A stretch of 64,000 bases of DNA from Bacteroidota bacterium (GTDB taxonomy: Bacteria; Bacteroidota; Ignavibacteria; OLB7), in assembly GCA_018266795.1 (NCBI GenBank), contig JAFDZV010000036.1, positions 152,971 to 216,970 of the forward strand, given 5' to 3'. Shown here one piece after another: positions 36,445 through 45,464 of this stretch (position 1 is the stretch's first letter; the number at the start of each line of letters is the position of its first letter). Under the pieces are notes generated by a model, which was not told where the DNA came from, made no database searches, and saw nothing but the letters and a program-made list of their open reading frames with translations. The translations under genes were made by a program, and so were the position numbers.

Positions 36445-37416
36445 CTAGTCGCCGCGTTTCAATTCCACGACAAGGAGTCCTGCAATGATCAGCGCGCCGC
36501 CGGCAATGGCGATCGGTCCCAGATGTTCCGCGAGAAAGATCACGCCGATGATCGCCGCGAAGACGGATTCCATCGTGTAGATGATTGCCGCCCGCGTCGG
36601 GTTGGACTCACCCTGGTAGCGCGTCTGCCAGTAGGTGGCGAGGACGGAGGCGAAGAGTGAGAGATAGAGAAGCTGCAGCCACGAATCGGTTCCATGCGGG
36701 ATGGTCCACTCCCGGGCGATGAGGGAGTGCGCCAATGCCAGTGTGCCGGTGGTGACAAGCTGGACGGCCGTCAGCTTTGCCGGATTGAGCCCCCGGCCCC
36801 TGCGATCCAGTGCGATGATGTAGAGGGCGAAGATCGCGGCCGCAACAAGCGTGAGCAGTTCGCCGAAGCCGAAACCGCTGCTGCTCCAGTTGCCGACGAG
36901 ATCGGCCAGGTTGTCGGTCTCGGATGTAAGGCCCCACAGGCCGAGTATCACCAGCAGGATGCCCCACATCACCCTGCGTGCCGGGAGCCGGCGGGTCAGC
37001 ACGGTTTGCAGCAGCGGCGTGATCACGACGTAGAGCGTCGTGATGAAGCCGGAGCGGCTGCTGGTTGTGTACTTCAATCCGGTTGTCTGCAGTGCAAAGC
37101 CCCCGTACAGAAAGAGGCCAAGCAGCGCTCCGAGCGCGAGCGTTGCCCGATCGAATCTTCCAATCAGTTGCTTCCGGAAGAGAATCAGAAACAGGATGGC
37201 CGCGCTCCCGAATCGCCACGCGAGCAGGCACATCGGGTGAAGTGTCAGCAGCAGGAGCTTCGTGGCCGCGAACGTGGCCCCCCAGACGACTGTGGTGAGG
37301 ATGAGCATCAGCTCGCCGCGGACACGCCGCGACGCCTGCAACTGCTTCTGGGGGGAATCCTGGGTCACACGCACACTCCGAAACTGGCAGGGAAGGGAGA
37401 ACAACCGAAGAGGCAC
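36445..37416 (-). CDS. EamA family (DMT superfamily) transporter
   Basis: A 323-residue inner-membrane protein with about ten hydrophobic segments in two EamA repeats; TTVVWGATFAATKLLL and the second-half SVFAAIIGVIFLAEHLG motif are typical. Probably a metabolite exporter. An in-frame GTG at 37368 is an alternative start. Divergent from the methyltransferase gene. Confidence 0.88.
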   Translation of the reverse strand: MPLRLFSLPCQFRSVRVTQDSPQKQLQASRRVRGELMLILTTVVWGATFAATKLLLLTLHPMCLLAWRFGSAAILFLILFRKQLIGRFDRATLALGALLGLFLYGGFALQTTGLKYTTSSRSGFITTLYVVITPLLQTVLTRRLPARRVMWGILLVILGLWGLTSETDNLADLVGNWSSSGFGFGELLTLVAAAIFALYIIALDRRGRGLNPAKLTAVQLVTTGTLALAHSLIAREWTIPHGTDSWLQLLYLSLFASVLATYWQTRYQGESNPTRAAIIYTMESVFAAIIGVIFLAEHLGPIAIAGGALIIAGLLVVELKRGD

Positions 37417-37495
37417 GAGCCGTGATAGTACGGAGTTCCATCCAAAGAACGGGGATCAATTCTTACATTGCTTCCCACACAAACATCCCGCTTCA

Positions 37496-38299
37496 ATGTC
37501 TACAACTCAGAGCTCGGCACCAACCAACCGCTTCTCCACTCGGGTGGCGGACTACCTCCGGTTTCGCCCGCGATATCCGGAACAACTCTATGCCGTTCTT
37601 CGCAATCAGCTCGGCCTTCGGCACGAGAGCATCGTTGCCGATATCGGGTCCGGAACCGGCATCTTCTGTGAGCCGCTTCTGGCGGAGGGGATAACGGTGT
37701 ACTGCGTGGAACCGAATCGCGAGATGCGCGAAGCGGGAGAGGAGCTGCTGCGCGGCCATGCCGGATTTCACAGCGTGCCGGGGACGGCGGAGGCAACGGG
37801 ATTGCCGGATGTCTCCGTGGACATCGTCACTGCGGCGCAGGCGTTTCACTGGTTCGATCGCCCGAAGGCGCGCGCCGAGTTCGCGCGCATACTACGCCCG
37901 GGCGGCGCCGTAGCGCTGATCTGGAACGATCGCAGCACCAACGCCACGCCGTTTCTCCTCGCCTACGAAGATCTTCTCCGCCGCAGGGCCGTGGATTACG
38001 AACAGGTTGTGCATCGCACCATATCGGCAGGCGACGTCTCGATGCTGGAGCAGTTCTTCGCACCGAATCCGGTGCATCGCGTGGTGGTTGCCGAGCACGA
38101 GCAACGCTTCGACTTCGATGGGCTCAAGGGGCGCGTTCTATCCTCCTCCTACGTCCCTCTTCCGGACGACGAACGCTACGAACCGCTCATGAAGGAACTG
38201 CGTACGATCTTCGACCGCCATGCAGAGAACGGAACCGTTGCCTTCGTGTACGATACGGTTCTCTATCACGGGCGTCTGGGCGGTAATGATTTGCAATAG
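37496..38299 (+). CDS. Class I SAM-dependent methyltransferase
   Basis: A 267-residue enzyme. Motif I is DIGSGTGIF (about residue 43), followed by VEPNREMREA and an AQAFHWFD motif typical of the methyltransferase 11/YafE-like group that acts on small molecules. I start at the ATG at 37496, before FSTRVADYLRFRPRYP, the family's usual opening. Substrate unknown. Confidence 0.88.
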   Translation: MSTTQSSAPTNRFSTRVADYLRFRPRYPEQLYAVLRNQLGLRHESIVADIGSGTGIFCEPLLAEGITVYCVEPNREMREAGEELLRGHAGFHSVPGTAEATGLPDVSVDIVTAAQAFHWFDRPKARAEFARILRPGGAVALIWNDRSTNATPFLLAYEDLLRRRAVDYEQVVHRTISAGDVSMLEQFFAPNPVHRVVVAEHEQRFDFDGLKGRVLSSSYVPLPDDERYEPLMKELRTIFDRHAENGTVAFVYDTVLYHGRLGGNDLQ

Positions 38300-38375
38300 C
38301 CGCACACCCGCGCCGCGCTTATGTTGACGAGCCGCGGCACGTAGCCGCATTGCGACGTTCTTCCAACCCGGTATC

Positions 38376-39617
38376 ATGCGCACTCTTCATACAGCCGATA
38401 TCGTTCTGCCGATGGGCGGGGCACCGCTCATCGAACGGGGCGGAGTGGTTGTTGACGGTGACGGAACAATCCTTGCGGTTGGCGAGCGCGAGCACCTTGG
38501 ATCCGCATTCGATGCGGAACTTCATCACGGCATCCTGATGCCCGGTGTGCTGAATGCACACGTACATCTCACCGATGCACGCCGCGAAGAGCGGGTTCCC
38601 GGTGGGGACGGATTGAATGCCTGGGTGCGCCGTTTGATGGCTGCACGCGGAGAGGAGGCCACCCGCGATGCAGCGCGCGCCGCAGTTCCGCTCAATGATG
38701 CGGTGGCCGCTGCGCTGCTGGAGATGAAGCGCGCCGGAACGGTTGCCATCGGCGAGGTGGCCAACAACTACGGAACGTTCGATGCCATCGCGCGCAGCGG
38801 CATGCACTGCCGTTTCATCCATGAGTTGATCGGCTTTCGCGGCGTGCGCGCCGCGGCGATTCTGGAGGCGGCTCTCGAGAGCGAAGCGGCAACGGCGTTC
38901 CCGCGCACCATCCATCACACACTTGCAGCCCACGCTCCGTATTCCGTCTCCCCCGGGCTCATGCAGCTGATCGCGGAGACAGCGGGCGGACGGGGACGGC
39001 GATTCCATCAGCATCTTGCGGAGGATCCCGCGGAACGCGAACTCTACATGCATGGCGGCGGCCCGTGGCGCGACTATCTGGAACAGGTCGGGGCATGGGA
39101 TGATGCATGGGTGCCTCCCGGCTCGGGGCCGATCGCCTTCTACGAGAAGGCCGGACTGCTGAGCGAACGCTTCGTGGCCGTGCATCTTGCCGAGGCAACC
39201 CGCGACGAGCTTGCAACGCTCGGTCGCCACGGCGTGCGGGCGATTCTATCGCCGGCATCGAATCTTCACATCACCGGCCTGCTTCCCGATCTGGAGGCGA
39301 TCGTCCGGGAGGGAATACCGTTTGCGCTCGGCACGGACGGTCGCGGCTCCGGCCTTGGCGTGGATGTGTTCGAAGAGGCCCACATCCTGCTGCAACGATG
39401 GCCCGATCTCCCACCCGGTATCCTGCTGCAGGCGCTGACCGATGTGGCGGCGGACACTCTGGAACTGCCCGGGTTGGGGAGGCTGGCCGTGGGCGCGCAG
39501 CCGGGGCTTCTCGCACTGGATCTCGCGGTGCCCGGCCCCGATCTCCGGCAGGTGGAACGGGCCGTGATCACGAGCGGTGCAGACCGGCGATACCTGCACC
39601 AGCCCGCCGCGAGCTGA
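38376..39617 (+). CDS. Amidohydrolase family deaminase (possible aminofutalosine deaminase)
   Basis: A 413-residue metal-dependent hydrolase: NAHVHL metal site near residue 60, a HLAE histidine later, SPASNLHI and GTDGRGS. This subgroup includes SAH/MTA/aminofutalosine deaminases. An MqnX role in the futalosine route to menaquinone is suggested by the UbiA prenyltransferase two genes downstream, but no mqnABCD gene is seen in the window, so this is inference. Confidence 0.75.
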   Translation: MRTLHTADIVLPMGGAPLIERGGVVVDGDGTILAVGEREHLGSAFDAELHHGILMPGVLNAHVHLTDARREERVPGGDGLNAWVRRLMAARGEEATRDAARAAVPLNDAVAAALLEMKRAGTVAIGEVANNYGTFDAIARSGMHCRFIHELIGFRGVRAAAILEAALESEAATAFPRTIHHTLAAHAPYSVSPGLMQLIAETAGGRGRRFHQHLAEDPAERELYMHGGGPWRDYLEQVGAWDDAWVPPGSGPIAFYEKAGLLSERFVAVHLAEATRDELATLGRHGVRAILSPASNLHITGLLPDLEAIVREGIPFALGTDGRGSGLGVDVFEEAHILLQRWPDLPPGILLQALTDVAADTLELPGLGRLAVGAQPGLLALDLAVPGPDLRQVERAVITSGADRRYLHQPAAS

Positions 39618-39743
39618 GGGAGCGTCCTGCCGCCCGGCTGCTCGTTGTATCTTTGTGCTCCGCTGCACCGTGCGTGCATAACGAATGGGTCCGGTGAACG
39701 CCGGCGGCGCGGCGCACGGTGTCCGAAAAACGAGGAGGCAGGT

Positions 39744-40526
39744 GTGAAGAGCATTGCGATCGTATCTCTCCTGAGCATCTTCTGCAGCATCATGACGGCA
39801 CAGGCTGGTATACATTCCGAAGTTGTGGAGTATGTGGTGGATGGCACCACATTCGAAGGATATGTTGCATACGATGATGCGATGTCGGGCATCCGCCCAA
39901 CCGTCCTCGTGGTGCACGACTGGATGGGCATGGGTGACTACGCCAGGCATCGCGCCGATCAGCTTGCAGCGCTCGGTTACGTGGCGTTCGCGGTGGACAT
40001 GTACGGCAAGGGGGTGCGGCCGAAGAATTCCGAGGAGGCGGGCCGGCTTGCGGGCGGCCTGAAGGGGGATCGCGCGCTTCTGCGCAGGCGCATCGCCGGA
40101 GCGCTGGACTTCATTCGCAGGAACCGACTGGTGGACCAGCGGCACATCGCGGCGATCGGCTACTGCTTCGGCGGAACGGTGGCGCTGGAGCTGGCACGCA
40201 TGGGGGCGGACATCGGCGGCGTTGTGAGCTTCCATGGCGGCCTGGACACGCCGACGCCTGCTGCACCGAACAGCATCAAGGCAAAGGTGCTGGTGCTGCA
40301 TGGTGCGGACGATCCGGCTGCGCCTGCGGAGCAGGTGAGCGCGTTCGAGAGGGAGATGCGCGACTGCGGTGCCGATTGGCAACTGGTGTTGTACGGTGGT
40401 GCCCGTCATGGCTTCACCAATCCCGCGTCCGGCAACGACGTGAGCCGTACGATGGCCTACAATGCCTCCGCGGACCGGCGCTCGTGGATTGCGATGACCG
40501 ATTTCTTCAACGAACTGTTCAAGTAA
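39744..40526 (+). CDS. Secreted dienelactone hydrolase family protein
   Basis: A 260-residue alpha/beta hydrolase with a predicted signal peptide (residues 1-22). The nucleophile elbow uses cysteine (GYCFGG), with the acid in LHGADDP and histidine in ARHGF, giving the Cys-His-Asp triad of dienelactone hydrolases. Start is GTG at 39744, six bases after an AGGAGG sequence. Precedes the UbiA gene by 14 bp and is likely co-transcribed. Confidence 0.88.
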   Translation: MKSIAIVSLLSIFCSIMTAQAGIHSEVVEYVVDGTTFEGYVAYDDAMSGIRPTVLVVHDWMGMGDYARHRADQLAALGYVAFAVDMYGKGVRPKNSEEAGRLAGGLKGDRALLRRRIAGALDFIRRNRLVDQRHIAAIGYCFGGTVALELARMGADIGGVVSFHGGLDTPTPAAPNSIKAKVLVLHGADDPAAPAEQVSAFEREMRDCGADWQLVLYGGARHGFTNPASGNDVSRTMAYNASADRRSWIAMTDFFNELFK

Positions 40527-40540
40527 CGTCCGGCCACTCG

Positions 40541-41416
40541 ATGTCCACTACTCTGGCACAGCGCGCCATCGCATTCGGGCGCATGATCAAGTTCAGCCAC
40601 AGCGTCTTTGCGCTGCCGTTTGCGTTCGTCTCCGGGCTGATCGCATATCGGACGCAGCATATCACGCTTACCTGGGCCGATCTGCTGTTGCTGGTGGTCT
40701 GCATGGTGAGCGCCCGCACGGCGGCGATGGGATTCAACCGCATTGCCGATCGCGACATCGACGCGATCAATCCGCGCACACGCAACCGCGAGATCCCGGC
40801 CGGTGCCATTTCGCTTCGCGAGGCTCGGCTCTTCACCGCGATCGCGTGCTGCACCTTCATTGCTGCATCGTTCGGCATCAACACCCTCTGCGGTGCGCTC
40901 TCGTTTCCGCTGCTTGCGCTGTTGCTGGGCTACAGCCTCACGAAGCGCTACACCGCCGCGGCGCACTTCGTACTTGGGCTCTGCCTGGGTGCCGCGCCGG
41001 TGGGGGTCTGGTTCTCGTTGACCGGGACGTTTGCCTGGCCGCCGATTCTTCTCTGCCTGGGGGTGACGCTCTGGACGGCCGGGTTCGACATCTACTACTC
41101 GTGCCAGGACGAATCGTTCGATCGCGAGCAGCATCTGAAGTCGCTGCCCGCCCGCATCGGTGCGATGCCCGCCATCAGATCCGTGCGCGCAATACATGCC
41201 GTGGCCGTTCTCTTCTACATACTCTTCGGAGTTGCGGCCGGCATGGGGCCGATATTCTTCGTGGGAGCGGCTGCCGTTGCAGCGATCCTTGCATACGAGG
41301 CATGGATTCTGCGCCGCGGCGATCTTACGCGGATCAACCTGGCGTTTTTCAATCTCAACGGCTACGTCAGCATCCTCTTCGCGCTCGCAACGATTGCGGA
41401 CGTGCTGTTGCGGTGA
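40541..41416 (+). CDS. UbiA family prenyltransferase (MqnP/UbiA-like)
   Basis: A 291-residue integral membrane enzyme with the NRIADRDID (NDxxDxxxD-type) motif near residue 67 and a second Asp motif (YYSCQDESFDREQ). Adds a polyprenyl chain to a small aromatic acid. The UbiA/MqnP-type length and the amidohydrolase upstream fit the futalosine menaquinone route; 4-hydroxybenzoate prenylation is the alternative. Confidence 0.9.
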   Translation: MSTTLAQRAIAFGRMIKFSHSVFALPFAFVSGLIAYRTQHITLTWADLLLLVVCMVSARTAAMGFNRIADRDIDAINPRTRNREIPAGAISLREARLFTAIACCTFIAASFGINTLCGALSFPLLALLLGYSLTKRYTAAAHFVLGLCLGAAPVGVWFSLTGTFAWPPILLCLGVTLWTAGFDIYYSCQDESFDREQHLKSLPARIGAMPAIRSVRAIHAVAVLFYILFGVAAGMGPIFFVGAAAVAAILAYEAWILRRGDLTRINLAFFNLNGYVSILFALATIADVLLR

Positions 41417-41445
41417 AGTGGGCGGCGGGCCCAGGCACCGAGGAC

Positions 41446-41640
41446 ATTGATTCTTGATACTTCTGAGCCGCCGTGCACTGGCGTTCCGCCCTGTCTGTAG
41501 CCGGCGCCACTCGATGCACCCCGGTTCGTTGTCGCGGAACTCCCTCCGCGAGGAACTCGACTTCCCGTGCTGTCGCGGAGCGTGGCTCCGCGATCTCCAT
41601 CCGGAGGAAGAGGCCCGGGTAAAACTCAGGCCCGACGTGC
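41446..41640. repeat. 3'-flanking two-hairpin repeat, copy C (extended)
   Basis: Begins 30 bp after the UbiA stop with TTGATTCTTGATAC. Carries an extra internal hairpin (TCGCGGA/TCCGCGA near 41531-41551), the conserved stem TCGCGGAGC-GTG-GCTCCGCGA (41572-41592), and the GTAAAACTCAGGCCC end. It is about 80 bp longer than copies A and B. Confidence 0.75.
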
Positions 41641-41879
41641 TGTTGAGCGCATGACAGATCACTTCCTGCGAATGACCGCAGGCATTCGGCACTACGCATA
41701 TCGATCGTCTTCGCGAGTCCCGCTGCGCGAAGCCTCGCGAAGACCACAGGTTGGGCATTGCAGAGGGATTCTCTGACATAGTCGGAGCTGACTCTCTCGC
41801 ATGTACTTGGAAACTGTCTCGGACATGCGTGATGGTCATCCTTTGCCTGCAGCTCACTATGACAGCCGGGATGGTCGTG
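41641..41879. other. Gene-free part of the UbiA-aroF intergenic region
   Basis: Between the repeat copy and the heptad array. I see no coding frame and no clear hairpin; the aroF promoter probably lies here. Confidence 0.35.
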
Positions 41880-41921
41880 ACCAACCGGCAACGAACAACT
41901 GACGACCGTCAACCAACTCTG
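41880..41921. repeat. Degenerate heptanucleotide array before aroF
   Basis: Six loose 7-mers of the NNCAACN type: ACCAACC, GGCAACG, AACAACT, GACGACC, GTCAACC, AACTCTG. It ends eight bases before the aroF ATG at 41930. Weaker than the arrays at 4938 and 28407, but at the same position relative to the start codon. Confidence 0.55.
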
Positions 41922-41929
41922 CACATACA

Positions 41930-42931
41930 ATGAAAGCCATCCTCTTTGCTTCCGATGCCACACCGCTCCAGATCGCAGCGGTGAAGCGTGCGTTGATGAC
42001 CGATGGAGCGGCCGGCATTACGCCGCTGGAGGGGGATCGCGCCGTGTTTCTGGTGAGCGATCCCGCGGATGAGATCCGGTTGGAGGCCTACTCCTCGATG
42101 CCCGGCGTTGAAGGGGTGATGCGCCACGAGGACAAGAACCTGCGCGTCGCGCACGACACGCCCCCCGTCGATATCGAGTCCGGCATCGAGGGGCTTACGA
42201 TGATCGCCGGGCCATGCGGCATCGAGAGCGAGGAACAGGTCTCCACCGTCTACGAGCATCTGGCGAAGGAGGGGCTGCGCTTCGTTCGCGGCGGTGCTTT
42301 CAAGCCGCGCACGTCGCCGCACGACTTCCAGGGGCAGGGGAAGTCCGGTCTGGTGATGTCCTACGAGATCGCTCGCGACTACGGCCTGCAACTGGTGAGC
42401 GAGGTGGTTGATCCGCGCGACGTGGAAGTGGCGGCCCGATACATCTCGATGATCCAGATCGGCACGCGGAACATGCAGAACTATCCGCTGCTGAAGGAGG
42501 CGGGACGGAGCGGGCTGCCGGTGTTGTTGAAGCGCGGGATGTCCGCGACCGTGGAGGAGTGGATCGGTGCGGCGGAGCATACGCTGGTAGCCGGCGCGGC
42601 CACGGTGATCTTCTGCGAGCGCGGCATCAGGACGTTCGAATCGATCACGCGTAATACGCTGGATGTGCTTGGCGCGGCGGCATTGAAGGAGAAGACGAAG
42701 CTGCCGGTGATCATCGATCCTTCCCATGCCGCCGGGCGCCGCAGTCTCGTGGTGCAGGGCGCGCTTGCCGGGCTGGCTGCCGGTCTGGATGGCACCATCG
42801 TGGAAGTTCACCACGATCCCGCCTCCGCCAGGAGCGACGCCGCGCAGGCGCTGCCGCTGGCGGACTTCACGCGCCTGATGCAGCTTGCCCGCAACGTGCG
42901 TGCGGCGATTCACGAGGTGTACGTGTATTAG
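41930..42931 (+). CDS. aroF: 3-deoxy-7-phosphoheptulonate synthase (type I beta)
   Basis: A 333-residue enzyme, first step of the shikimate pathway: condenses phosphoenolpyruvate and erythrose 4-phosphate. An N-terminal ferredoxin-like regulatory domain (about 1-70) is fused to the barrel, which carries IAGPCGIES, FKPRTSP and DPSHAAGRR. This domain layout is usual in Bacteroidota and Firmicutes. Confidence 0.96.
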   Translation: MKAILFASDATPLQIAAVKRALMTDGAAGITPLEGDRAVFLVSDPADEIRLEAYSSMPGVEGVMRHEDKNLRVAHDTPPVDIESGIEGLTMIAGPCGIESEEQVSTVYEHLAKEGLRFVRGGAFKPRTSPHDFQGQGKSGLVMSYEIARDYGLQLVSEVVDPRDVEVAARYISMIQIGTRNMQNYPLLKEAGRSGLPVLLKRGMSATVEEWIGAAEHTLVAGAATVIFCERGIRTFESITRNTLDVLGAAALKEKTKLPVIIDPSHAAGRRSLVVQGALAGLAAGLDGTIVEVHHDPASARSDAAQALPLADFTRLMQLARNVRAAIHEVYVY

Positions 42932-42983
42932 GGTTCCGGACAGAACGGTCTCGAACGTCATCAACGGCTGTTCGCCGCCACGA

Positions 42984-43107
42984 ACCTGGTTCTTTGTACG
43001 CTCGCCTGCGGCTCGCTGTAGTCCTTGGTCAGTCGCAGGGACATATCAGTGGCCGATCGGCTTCGATCCGTTGTCGAACCCCGCTGACAACTGACCACGA
43101 ACTACTG
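42984..43107. repeat. Composite intergenic element before cinA
   Basis: A GC-rich hairpin module (42996-43018, GCTCGCCTGCGGCTCGC) runs into TAGTCCTTGGTCAGTCGCAGG. The right part (about 43085-43107), read on the other strand, is AGTCAGTAGTTCGTGGTCAG followed by TTGTCAGC, an imperfect inverted copy of the left. The arm ends about nine bases before the ATG at 43116, as in the array before the ATPase gene. Confidence 0.7.
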
Positions 43108-43115
43108 ACTTGCAA

Positions 43116-44375
43116 ATGAGAGCTTCGATTGTTGCCATCGGCGACGAGCTGTTGATCGGGCAGGTAGTGAATACGAACGCCTCCTGGCTGGGCGATCGGC
43201 TTACGCGGCTGGGCTGGCAGGTCCGGCGCGTGATCGCGGTTGGCGATATGCCTGCGGAGATTCGTTCCGCGATCGAATCGGAAGCCGGGCATGTCGACAT
43301 GCTGCTCCTCACCGGCGGCCTGGGGCCAACGCAGGACGATCGCACGCGCGACGTTATCTGCGACATCCTTGGGTGCGGGTTGGCCATGGACGAGTCTCAG
43401 CTGGTGCGGATTCGCGGACGCTTCGAGGAGCGCGGCCTGGAACTGAACGAACGAAGCATCCGTCAGGCGCTTGCCCCTGAGGCTGCGCGGAAGCTTCCCA
43501 ACAACCACGGCAGCGCCCCCGGGCTTGCGTTCGCGATCGGGAGCACGCGCTGCTACGCTCTTCCCGGCGTGCCGAGCGAGATGCGCGGCATCTTCACGGA
43601 GTACATCGCTCCGGAACTCGGCAACGATGCCGCCAGTATCGACCAGCAGACATGGCTCACCGTCGGCATCACTGAATCGGCACTCGCGGACAGTCTGCAG
43701 GAGACGGAGCCCCTGCTGGATGATGACGTCACGCTTGCCTATCTGCCGTCGCTGAGCGGCGTTCGTCTGCGTCTGATGAGAACGTCCGGCAGCGCCGATG
43801 CGCGCGGACGCTACGAACGGTTGCGTGCGCTGATCGCAGAGCGGGCTGGTGCCTGGATCGTGACGGACCGGGATGAAACGCTTGCCGCTGCCGTCGGGCG
43901 TGTTCTTCGGGAGAGCGGGTTGATGCTCGCCACTGCCGAGTCGTGCACCGGCGGGATGATCGGTTCGCTGCTGACCGATATTCCGGGAAGCAGCGATTAT
44001 TACCTGGGCGGCGTTGTGAGTTATGCGAACAGCATGAAGCAGGATGTGCTCGGCGTGTCCGGCGATACGCTGCGGAACCATGGCGCTGTGAGCGGCCAGG
44101 TTGCCGAGGAGATGGCGCTCGGCGCACTACGCATCACCGGAGCGGACATCGCGGTGGCGGTAACCGGTATTGCGGGGCCGGACGGAGGAACGGAGGAGAA
44201 GCCGGTCGGGACGGTCTGGATAGCAATTGCGTCGGCGCGCGGAGCGCGCGAGACGAAGTTCAATTTCGGGCGGGAGCGGGCGATGGTGCGCGAACGCTCA
44301 TCCGCAACGGCGTTGGAGATGGTGCGCCGCGAGGCGCTGGCGCTGTGTCCGCCCGATGATGCTGCGCGCTGCTGA
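43116..44375 (+). CDS. cinA: CinA family nicotinamide-nucleotide amidase
   Basis: A 419-residue two-domain protein: N-terminal MoaB-like (COG1058) domain with LLTGGLGPTQDD, and C-terminal PncC amidase with ATAESCTGG and GIAGPDGGTEEKPVGTV. It recycles deamidation products of the NAD cycle. ATG at 43116 preferred over the TTG at 43110. Confidence 0.95.
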   Translation: MRASIVAIGDELLIGQVVNTNASWLGDRLTRLGWQVRRVIAVGDMPAEIRSAIESEAGHVDMLLLTGGLGPTQDDRTRDVICDILGCGLAMDESQLVRIRGRFEERGLELNERSIRQALAPEAARKLPNNHGSAPGLAFAIGSTRCYALPGVPSEMRGIFTEYIAPELGNDAASIDQQTWLTVGITESALADSLQETEPLLDDDVTLAYLPSLSGVRLRLMRTSGSADARGRYERLRALIAERAGAWIVTDRDETLAAAVGRVLRESGLMLATAESCTGGMIGSLLTDIPGSSDYYLGGVVSYANSMKQDVLGVSGDTLRNHGAVSGQVAEEMALGALRITGADIAVAVTGIAGPDGGTEEKPVGTVWIAIASARGARETKFNFGRERAMVRERSSATALEMVRREALALCPPDDAARC

Positions 44376-44617
44376 CGGTTCACTGCTGCGGTATTTCGTT
44401 CCGAGCCGGACGGCCCCACGCCTGCGCCGCGGGCCGATGGAGAGGGGATCGATCGGCAGTGCGGCCGTTCCGAATTCCGCCGATGACACCTGTGGATCGA
44501 CGGACTCTGCGTTGGCGCGCGTGTACTATCGTGATATCTTTGCGTTTCTGTCCGGGCGAACGGTTTCCGGAACTTCGGTCTCCAATGCCCTGCAACGTAC
44601 CAGACCATCGGATCAGC

Positions 44618-45175
44618 ATGAACATTGTTTTTTTTGGCGCGCCCGGTGTGGGCAAGGGAACGCAGGCTGAAATTCTTGCCAGGCATCTTGCCATTCCGCA
44701 TATATCCACCGGAGCGATCTTTCGTGCGGCCGTTGCGGCCGCCAAGCCATTGGGGCTGGAGGCAAAGCGGTATATGGACGATGGCCTGCTGGTGCCGGAT
44801 GAGCTTACAACCGCAATCGCCCTGGATGCACTGAGCGAACCGGATTGCGCGGCCGGGTTCATCCTCGACGGCTATCCGCGCAACAGGGCGCAGGCCGAGG
44901 CGCTTGCTGCCGCACTGAATGCGGGCGGCCGCGAGATCGACCACGTTGTCTACCTGACTGCCCCGATCGATGAGCTGGTGGAGAGAATGCTGAAGCGCGG
45001 CCGCCGCGACGATACCGAGGAGGTGATCCGCACGCGGTTCGACGTCTACCAGCAGGAGACGGCTCCGGTGCTGGACTACTATCGTGAGGCCGGCATGGTA
45101 ACGGAGGTGAACGGTGTAGGGGAGATCGAACAGGTGCAGCAGAGGATTCTGGATGCGCTTCAGCGCACCGCCTAG
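44618..45175 (+). CDS. adk: Adenylate kinase
   Basis: A 185-residue kinase: P-loop GAPGVGKGTQ at residues 7-16, GFILDGYPRN, and a short LID (KRGRRDDTEEVIRTR) without the zinc-binding cysteines of longer forms. Interconverts ATP, ADP and AMP. The ATG at 44618 starts the fold immediately; the upstream frame is not coding-like. Confidence 0.96.
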   Translation: MNIVFFGAPGVGKGTQAEILARHLAIPHISTGAIFRAAVAAAKPLGLEAKRYMDDGLLVPDELTTAIALDALSEPDCAAGFILDGYPRNRAQAEALAAALNAGGREIDHVVYLTAPIDELVERMLKRGRRDDTEEVIRTRFDVYQQETAPVLDYYREAGMVTEVNGVGEIEQVQQRILDALQRTA

Positions 45176-45276
45176 AGCACCGGCTTCCCGCCCATCGAAG
45201 CCGCGTCGCCCGCCGGGCCATGTGCCGTGCGGGTGATGCCGCCGGTGCCAGGATGAGGACCTGAGCAAAACAACAA

Positions 45277-45308
45277 CGGGGAGGGAAGCTCGACGGCTTC
45301 TCTCCCCG
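45277..45308. terminator. Hairpin between convergent adk and phoU
   Basis: Stem CGGGGAG..GAAGC (45277-45289) with GGCTTC..CTCCCCG (45295-45308), one bulge. Lies between the + strand adk and the - strand phoU, so it could end both transcripts; U tract weak. Confidence 0.55.
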
Positions 45309-45464
45309 TACTGTTTGAAGACTCTCGCCCGCTGCTCCGGCCAACCTGTCCGGTTCCATCAGGGCGCGATCTGCAGGCTGCGCGCTGTCCGGCCGGGGCG
45401 TCGGTCGCGCCGCGCCATCGGGATCGGTGCGCACGCAACCTCCGGCGCATGCCGTTCAGGCGGC

